64,000 nt of DNA from assembly GCF_000200735.1 (NCBI RefSeq), contig NC_014970.1:434001-498000 (forward strand). The letters are read 5' to 3'. The first letter of the stretch is position 1. Each line of letters begins with the position of its first letter. Below the pieces are notes generated by a model. The model was not told the origin of the DNA, searched no databases, and worked only from the letters and a program-made list of their open reading frames with translations. Positions 60,001 to 64,000 of the stretch are shown here, piece after piece. The stretch comes from Mycoplasma haemofelis str. Langford 1 (GTDB taxonomy: Bacteria; Bacillota_I; Bacilli_A; Mycoplasmatales; Mycoplasmoidaceae). The position numbers were made by a program, and so were the translations under genes.

Positions 60001-61404
60001 CTAATTCCAACCCCTTCTGCTCAAGAAGGTTTCCATATTAGGGTGGAATTTCTCCAATTGCTGTTTGTAGGAGCTTACTTGACCCACAGCTCCCTTAATT
60101 AGATCATACTTAGGAACTACTATTCTTGAATTAATGTACATACCTTCTGATCTCAACGGTTCTACGAATCCCCATTTATCGTTTACATCTCTCATTCTAT
60201 AAAGACCTAATATATTTCCTTGCTCATCAGAAACCAAGGATCCTGATGCTCCTCCACCCATCTTAGTATTATCTAAAAGATAGTTATATCCCCAGTCATA
60301 GTGGGGCTTTCCATTCCAAGTTGTGGCTGTATTTTGGAAATTCCAATCTATCTTTCTAACATCTATATGCCCAGCTATAGGCTCTCCCCATTTGTTCTGT
60401 ATTGATAGAGAATGATACTTACTTCCCCCAGATATTAAATGAGCTCCCCTTGTGGAACTAGAATCTCAGTTAGTACTTATTCTCAAGTCTTCTTTACCTT
60501 CCTTAACAGGATACCCAGCGATATAGTAGTTCTCTCCAAAACTACTATCCTCCTTGAACATCAATTCCTTGTCAAAGATATTTAAAGCCTTCTCCTTCTC
60601 GGGATCATACTTCCCATAGAAGTCGTCAGTTAGCTTCTTCGCATTCTCTTCGGAATCAATATCTATCTCTAGTACTGCAAAGTCTTTGTAATAGTTATCA
60701 TACCTCCAAGCTCTCCCATCCTCAGCATACCGAGATCCAAGGAAGTTTATAGGGGCATAGAATAGCTTTGGATTCTTAAATTGCTTGTAATAGACTATAC
60801 CCTCTTCACTCGCTTCCTTGTATAGATGCATCTCAGAGAATCCATATCTCTGAGATAACTCACATGAAGAGCTATTGAATATTCCCCAATGAAAGAACTT
60901 TCCATAGTAATTCCTTCGATACTGAGTATCTGCTAGGGAAACAGGCAATACTTGTTCATATTCATTACTTAGGAATCTATAGCTACTTATTACATGAGCA
61001 TTTGTGGCTATGTATCACTTGGTAGGATATTTAGCATTCCCAGTAGGAATGGCATAGTCTAATACTCAGGCAGTACCGGAACCACAAGGGGTAGTTATCT
61101 TAAAGGTGTAATCTTTTATCTTCTTGAGAGCTTTCTCAGCTCCAGAAGTATTTAGATTCTTAAGCTTACTTTCATCAAATCTAGTATTGAATAGGTTATT
61201 CTTCTCGGTGTTATTATGGAAATCAGCATTTACCTTTACTAGACTCTCTGGAACGTAAAAGTTTCCAGTTATTGGGAGGAAGTAATCTTGACTAAGGGTG
61301 TAATAGACTCCGTTTATAACCGCCCCTCCTGTAGCTGCTAAAAGTAAAGATATCTTTGGATGGGTTATAGGGTTGAAGGTTAATAGCTTATTCCCAACTG
61401 GCAT
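60001..61404 (-). CDS. DUF31-type trypsin-like serine protease, 467 aa
   Basis: The longest gene in the window and one of two with a recognisable fold. Hydrophobic residues 18-37 suggest an N-terminal anchor with the rest outside the cell. Chymotrypsin-like triad: His about 137 in YIATNAHVI after CGSGTAWVLD, Asp about 241 in KDFAVLEIDID, Ser about 387 in GGGASGSLVSDEQGNILGLY. This order and spacing match the mycoplasma DUF31 group, to which the immunoglobulin-cleaving MIP proteases belong; no MIB-like partner is seen here, so the substrate is unknown. ATG 61404 lies just after an L gene. Confidence 0.82.
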
Positions 61405-61407
61405 TTA

Positions 61408-61995
61408 TTATCGAGGAACCTTCTCTAAAGTACAGAATCGCAGGGCATCTCTGACAATGTCGTTGTTGGATGATACGTGCGGTAATCTAAGGTTATAGAA
61501 ACACCATCCAGATAATTTCTCAACAGAATCTATTCCCTTGGCCTTAATAGCCTCTTGGTGGAATCCTCATATGGTGTTCCATCCAGCTTCTTTTTCCGCT
61601 TTTAAATCCTCGGCAGCTTTAACTTTATATTCATCCAAGATACCTCCTTTGATGGTCATAGTACATCACTTAACCACCTTTGCTAGAAGATCATGCTTCA
61701 AAGGGGATTCCTTCATATTGTGAAAGCATCAATTCTTTAGTAGGTAAGCTCCATGATTAGTGCTGATGCCTACTGGTATTAGACCAACTAAATCTTCCTT
61801 ATGATAAGAATATGCCTCCTTCCATCGTTTAAACTGATGTCTCCTAGCTTTAAAAATAGTCCTATATCCTTGGGATTCTAATCTGCTTTGTATGGTGTCT
61901 TTAGTTGTGAAGGAATCAACAATCTTTTTGCCCATAAAAGTACATGAGCTTACTAGGCATGTTGTGATAATAGGTCTAATCAGCTTGGTGCTCAT
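61408..61995 (-). CDS. Family L paralogue, 195 aa
   Basis: MSTKLIRPIITTCLVSSC start, IQSRLESQGYRTIFKARRHQF, HGAYLLKNWCFHNMKES, VKWCTMTIKGGILDEY, LSGWCFYNLRLPH, ALRFCTLEKVPR. The most divergent L member: it keeps GAYxLKxWC and the Cys pattern. Ends in TAA-TAA three bases before the protease ATG, so the two may be cotranscribed. Confidence 0.82.
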
Positions 61996-62012
61996 AAACC
62001 TAGAGAGCTTAT

Positions 62013-62399
62013 ATGCTTAAGAGAACTCCTCAGAGGTTATTTGAAAGAGGAGAATTCTTACTTAAATTGTGGCTTCTTATAACAGCGGGATGCTTTGTCT
62101 TCCTACTTCTATTAAAGGTAGATGCCAAGAGTGTGAAGAGATGTCTTCCTATGTTTCTAACTATATGATGTGTTTTTGCTTTTTATTCCTTTGCTAAGTG
62201 TTGGGACTGCCTTAAGGATTTAATAAATAAATCCTTATCTCAGCCTCCTTCAGAATTGAGAAAGCTCTTGGTTCTGAATAGGAATATTCTTATTTGCGTC
62301 TCCTTTATCGATATCTTCCCATTACTCCCAATCGTAACTGTCATACCCAAGCTATTCTTTTGAAGAATACATAAGAGAATAGCTGTAGTATCTAGTTAG
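62013..62399 (+). CDS. Small integral membrane protein, 128 aa
   Basis: ATG 62013. Three predicted membrane segments: LWLLITAGCFVFLLLL (about 20-35), FLTIWCVFAFYSF (about 50-63) and NILICVSFIDIFPLLPIVTV (about 98-117), joined by basic loops; C-terminus FFWRIHKRIAVVSS. TGA-Trp twice. Unlike the anchored surface families it is mostly membrane. No family recognised. Ends 4 bases before the TTG of an M gene. Confidence 0.72.
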
Positions 62400-62403
62400 T
62401 TCC

Positions 62404-63326
62404 TTGAGTAACTCCTCACGCAATTGACTTTCCCTTAATTTAAAAACCAATTTATTAGTAGGAATATCTGGACTCGCGACTGTAGGAACTGGATCGGGAG
62501 TTATTTTTGGAGGTAAGAATCAGGATATTCGGGACTCTTTTTCAACGGTTGCTGATCCAATAATTGAATCCATCACCAATGGCTATGAGAGTATTAGTGC
62601 CAAGGTTAAGGAGTTACAAGCGGAAGGGTATAACAAGGGTATAACAAGGGTATAGATTTCAAGAATTGAATCGATGATAACTTCAATAAGTCAAAGATAA
62701 AGGGAGGTTGGAACAAGATTAAGGAGAATATTGAGAGTTGAGGGACACAGGGTTACGAAATAGGTAAAAGTGCAGCCCAACAGGCTCATTCCTTTTTTTC
62801 CAATTGAGATGAGAGTAGACAGACGTTGCACACCCTTTTAAATGCATTAGGAGACTCTTTCTCCTTGGTGGGGAGCCTATTTGGAACATGGGATACTTCA
62901 GGAGAATCCAAGCTTTTACTATTATGGGAAGTCCTTCAGAAAGAGGAGTTCCCCACTTTTCTGAATAGTGTATCCAAATTAGCTTCCAAGAATCCCAGCC
63001 TGTTATCCGAATTAAAAGGAGGAGATATTCCCGATATTCTGAATGCCTTCAAACAGGATTCTAGCTATGTAATCGAGACTCTAAATAAGCTATCAACGGA
63101 AGAGACTCAACCTGTTACTCGAGATAAATTAATGAGCTCACTTAAATTACAGTCCTTGATGGGTAAAGCGGAAGCTGCTTCTGCTAGAGCTAAAAGATTA
63201 TTGCAAGCTGGTGGAGAGGGAAATAGGGAAGCCATAGAGGCCGCTAAAAAGGAATTACAAGAGATCATCGCTTCTCTGTCGGCTCTACTTAAGTCTCAAC
63301 AACAAGAGAACGATACCGTTGATTAG
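62404..63326 (+). pseudogene. Family M gene (type 2), out of frame through an 11-bp repeat
   Basis: TTG 62404 (LSNSSRNWLSLNLKTNLLVG). AAGGGTATAAC is present 2.8 times at 62624-62654 and leads to TAG; one unit fewer gives AEGYNKGIDFKNWIDDNF, then HTLLNALGDSFSLVGSLFG, WDTSGESKLLLLWEVL, SKNPSLLSELKGGDIPDIL and a coiled-coil end to TAG 63324. 303 aa when in frame, equal to the intact 34935 protein. Confidence 0.88.
62624..62654 (+). repeat. 11-bp tandem repeat (2.8 copies) in family M gene
   Basis: Unit AAGGGTATAAC, identical to the unit at 40634-40677 but with fewer copies. Confidence 0.92.
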
Positions 63327-63340
63327 GATATTCTTGTACT

Positions 63341-64000
63341 TTGTCTAGTTCTTCTCACAATTGACTGTCTCTAAATCTAAAGACAGGTTTATTAATAGGA
63401 TCAGCATCTCTATCTTCTATAGGAACTGCTTCAGGTCTTTGTTTTAACTCAGGTAGAGACGTCTTAGAGACGTCTTAGAGACGTCTTAGAGACGTCTTAG
63501 AGACGTCTTAGAGACGGTTAAGAATTCCACGCAGCCAATCGTTGCTCCCTTCCAAACCGGCTATTCCAAGCTATCGGAGCAACTAGATAGCTTTTCTAAG
63601 AAGGGATACAACGTTGGAATAGATGCCCATACTTGAGTATCAGATAACTTAAATAGATCCAAGTTAAAGACGGGAGGGAAGAATATATATGGCTATTTAA
63701 GTGAGTGATACACAGCTGTAAAGGACTTTGCAAAGAGCGCTCATACTACCATTTCAGATTTCTTTAAGGATTGAGATAATAGCAGGGAGACTATTCACGT
63801 AGTTTTCAAAGCACTAGGAAATTCCTTCTCCCTACTGGGAGGTCTCATGGGTTCTTTTGAATCTGATGGGGAATCTAAATTAAAGATACTATTTGAAGTA
63901 ATTGGGAAGCCTAGATTTAAGGAATTCATGACCCAAGTTTCCACCATGGTATCTAAGAATCCTAATCTTATGTCTTCACTGAAGGACAATGATGTAATGG
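63341..64000 (+). pseudogene. Family M gene (type 3), out of frame through an 11-bp repeat; 3' end outside window
   Basis: TTG 63341 (LSSSSHNWLSLNLKTGLLIG-like start). Five copies of AGAGACGTCTT at 63455-63509 introduce TAG and shift the frame; one copy gives SGRDVLETVKNSTQPIVAPF and an open frame through FSKKGYNVGIDAHTW, HVVFKALGNSFSLLGGLMG, GESKLKILFEVIGKPRFKEF and SKNPNLMSSLKDNDVM to the window edge. Close to 36661-37565 throughout. Confidence 0.87.
63455..63516 (+). repeat. 11-bp tandem repeat (5.6 copies) in family M gene
   Basis: Unit AGAGACGTCTT, five perfect copies plus AGAGACG; the highest copy number among the frame-shifting repeats. Confidence 0.93.

Noticed and set aside
60001..61404. 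Complete MIB-MIP immunoglobulin system
   Set aside because: Only the protease-like gene is present; neighbouring genes belong to family L and small anchored families, with no MIB-like protein.
1..64000. Reading every TGA as a stop, giving many short fragments
   Set aside because: Paralogues align straight through TGA with Trp in conserved Trp-Cys pairs, and genes end cleanly at TAA or TAG, so code 4 applies.

Overview
The window looks like chromosome from a haemotropic mycoplasma, most like Mycoplasma haemofelis (inferred, no database comparison made). The genes read through only if TGA is tryptophan (genetic code 4). The pair TGA-TGT (Trp-Cys) recurs in gene after gene. Base composition is AT-rich. 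Nearly everything is short paralogous genes (100-320 codons) packed head to tail, many sharing one base between stop and start (taATG, taGTG); convergent genes often overlap by a few bases at their stops. No gene-free stretch exceeds about 160 bases. I see no rRNA, tRNA, insertion sequence or CRISPR array.

Most proteins share a plan: a glycine/alanine-rich hydrophobic N-terminal segment (residues about 5-28, uncleaved anchor or signal-like, no clear lipobox), then a hydrophilic part with regularly placed Trp-Cys pairs. Such families are generally taken to be surface antigens of haemoplasmas, but function is unproven. Labels used below: A (about 200-220 aa; A1 has a GFGIYK-type and A2 a YGIYH-type N-terminus); B (short, anchor plus acidic linker plus a domain running from C-x-[IV]-[HY] to W-x-Y-x4-Q); C (S-K-W-D-x-R-K-T motif); D (KLKDLFD motif); E (GFRGDTLE motif); F (VALEKLCASYL-type motif); G (GHKLTS motif); H (EGCxxIY plus YCSKTN motifs); I (KSFRNYLK motif); J (MSYKLMGAA start); K (about 280 aa); L (GAYFLKKWC motif); M (about 300 aa, helical, often TTG start).

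Layout: 3-1498 mixed singletons; 1510-8984 plus-strand A array broken by two minus B genes; 8952-12883 H, small singletons and plus-strand B genes; 12931-17445 K, C and B; 17438-27269 alternating blocks of F, C, D, E and B; 27318-33879 a long minus run of G/B pairs, then H, G, L; 33926-41338 the M cluster with G, H and L genes on the other strand; 41339-43447 singletons including an sfsA homologue; 43500-49574 J then a minus B array in which two B subtypes are paired; 49700-59142 A, H and I arrays with B genes; 59143-62399 a small switched gene, a DUF31-type serine protease, an L gene and a membrane protein; 62404-64000 two more M genes.

The main discovery candidate is a scattered set of short tandem repeats (7, 10 or 11 bp units) inside coding sequence. 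In eleven genes from different families (8309, 10306, 11239, 29595-, 33926, 36661, 40414, 49010-, 59143, 62404, 63341) the present copy number puts the gene out of frame, and removing one or more whole units restores a full paralogue-like protein. Repeats with 6 or 9 bp units (13645, 30145, 48039, 59390) leave the frame intact. Related 7-bp repeats sit upstream of several B genes. Together this resembles a contingency (phase-variation) repertoire made of many unrelated repeats instead of one master switch. Three further genes are broken in other ways (19414 nonsense codons, 24294 a TA dinucleotide insertion, 26642 a single-base shift), and two B genes have become one at 46585-47547.
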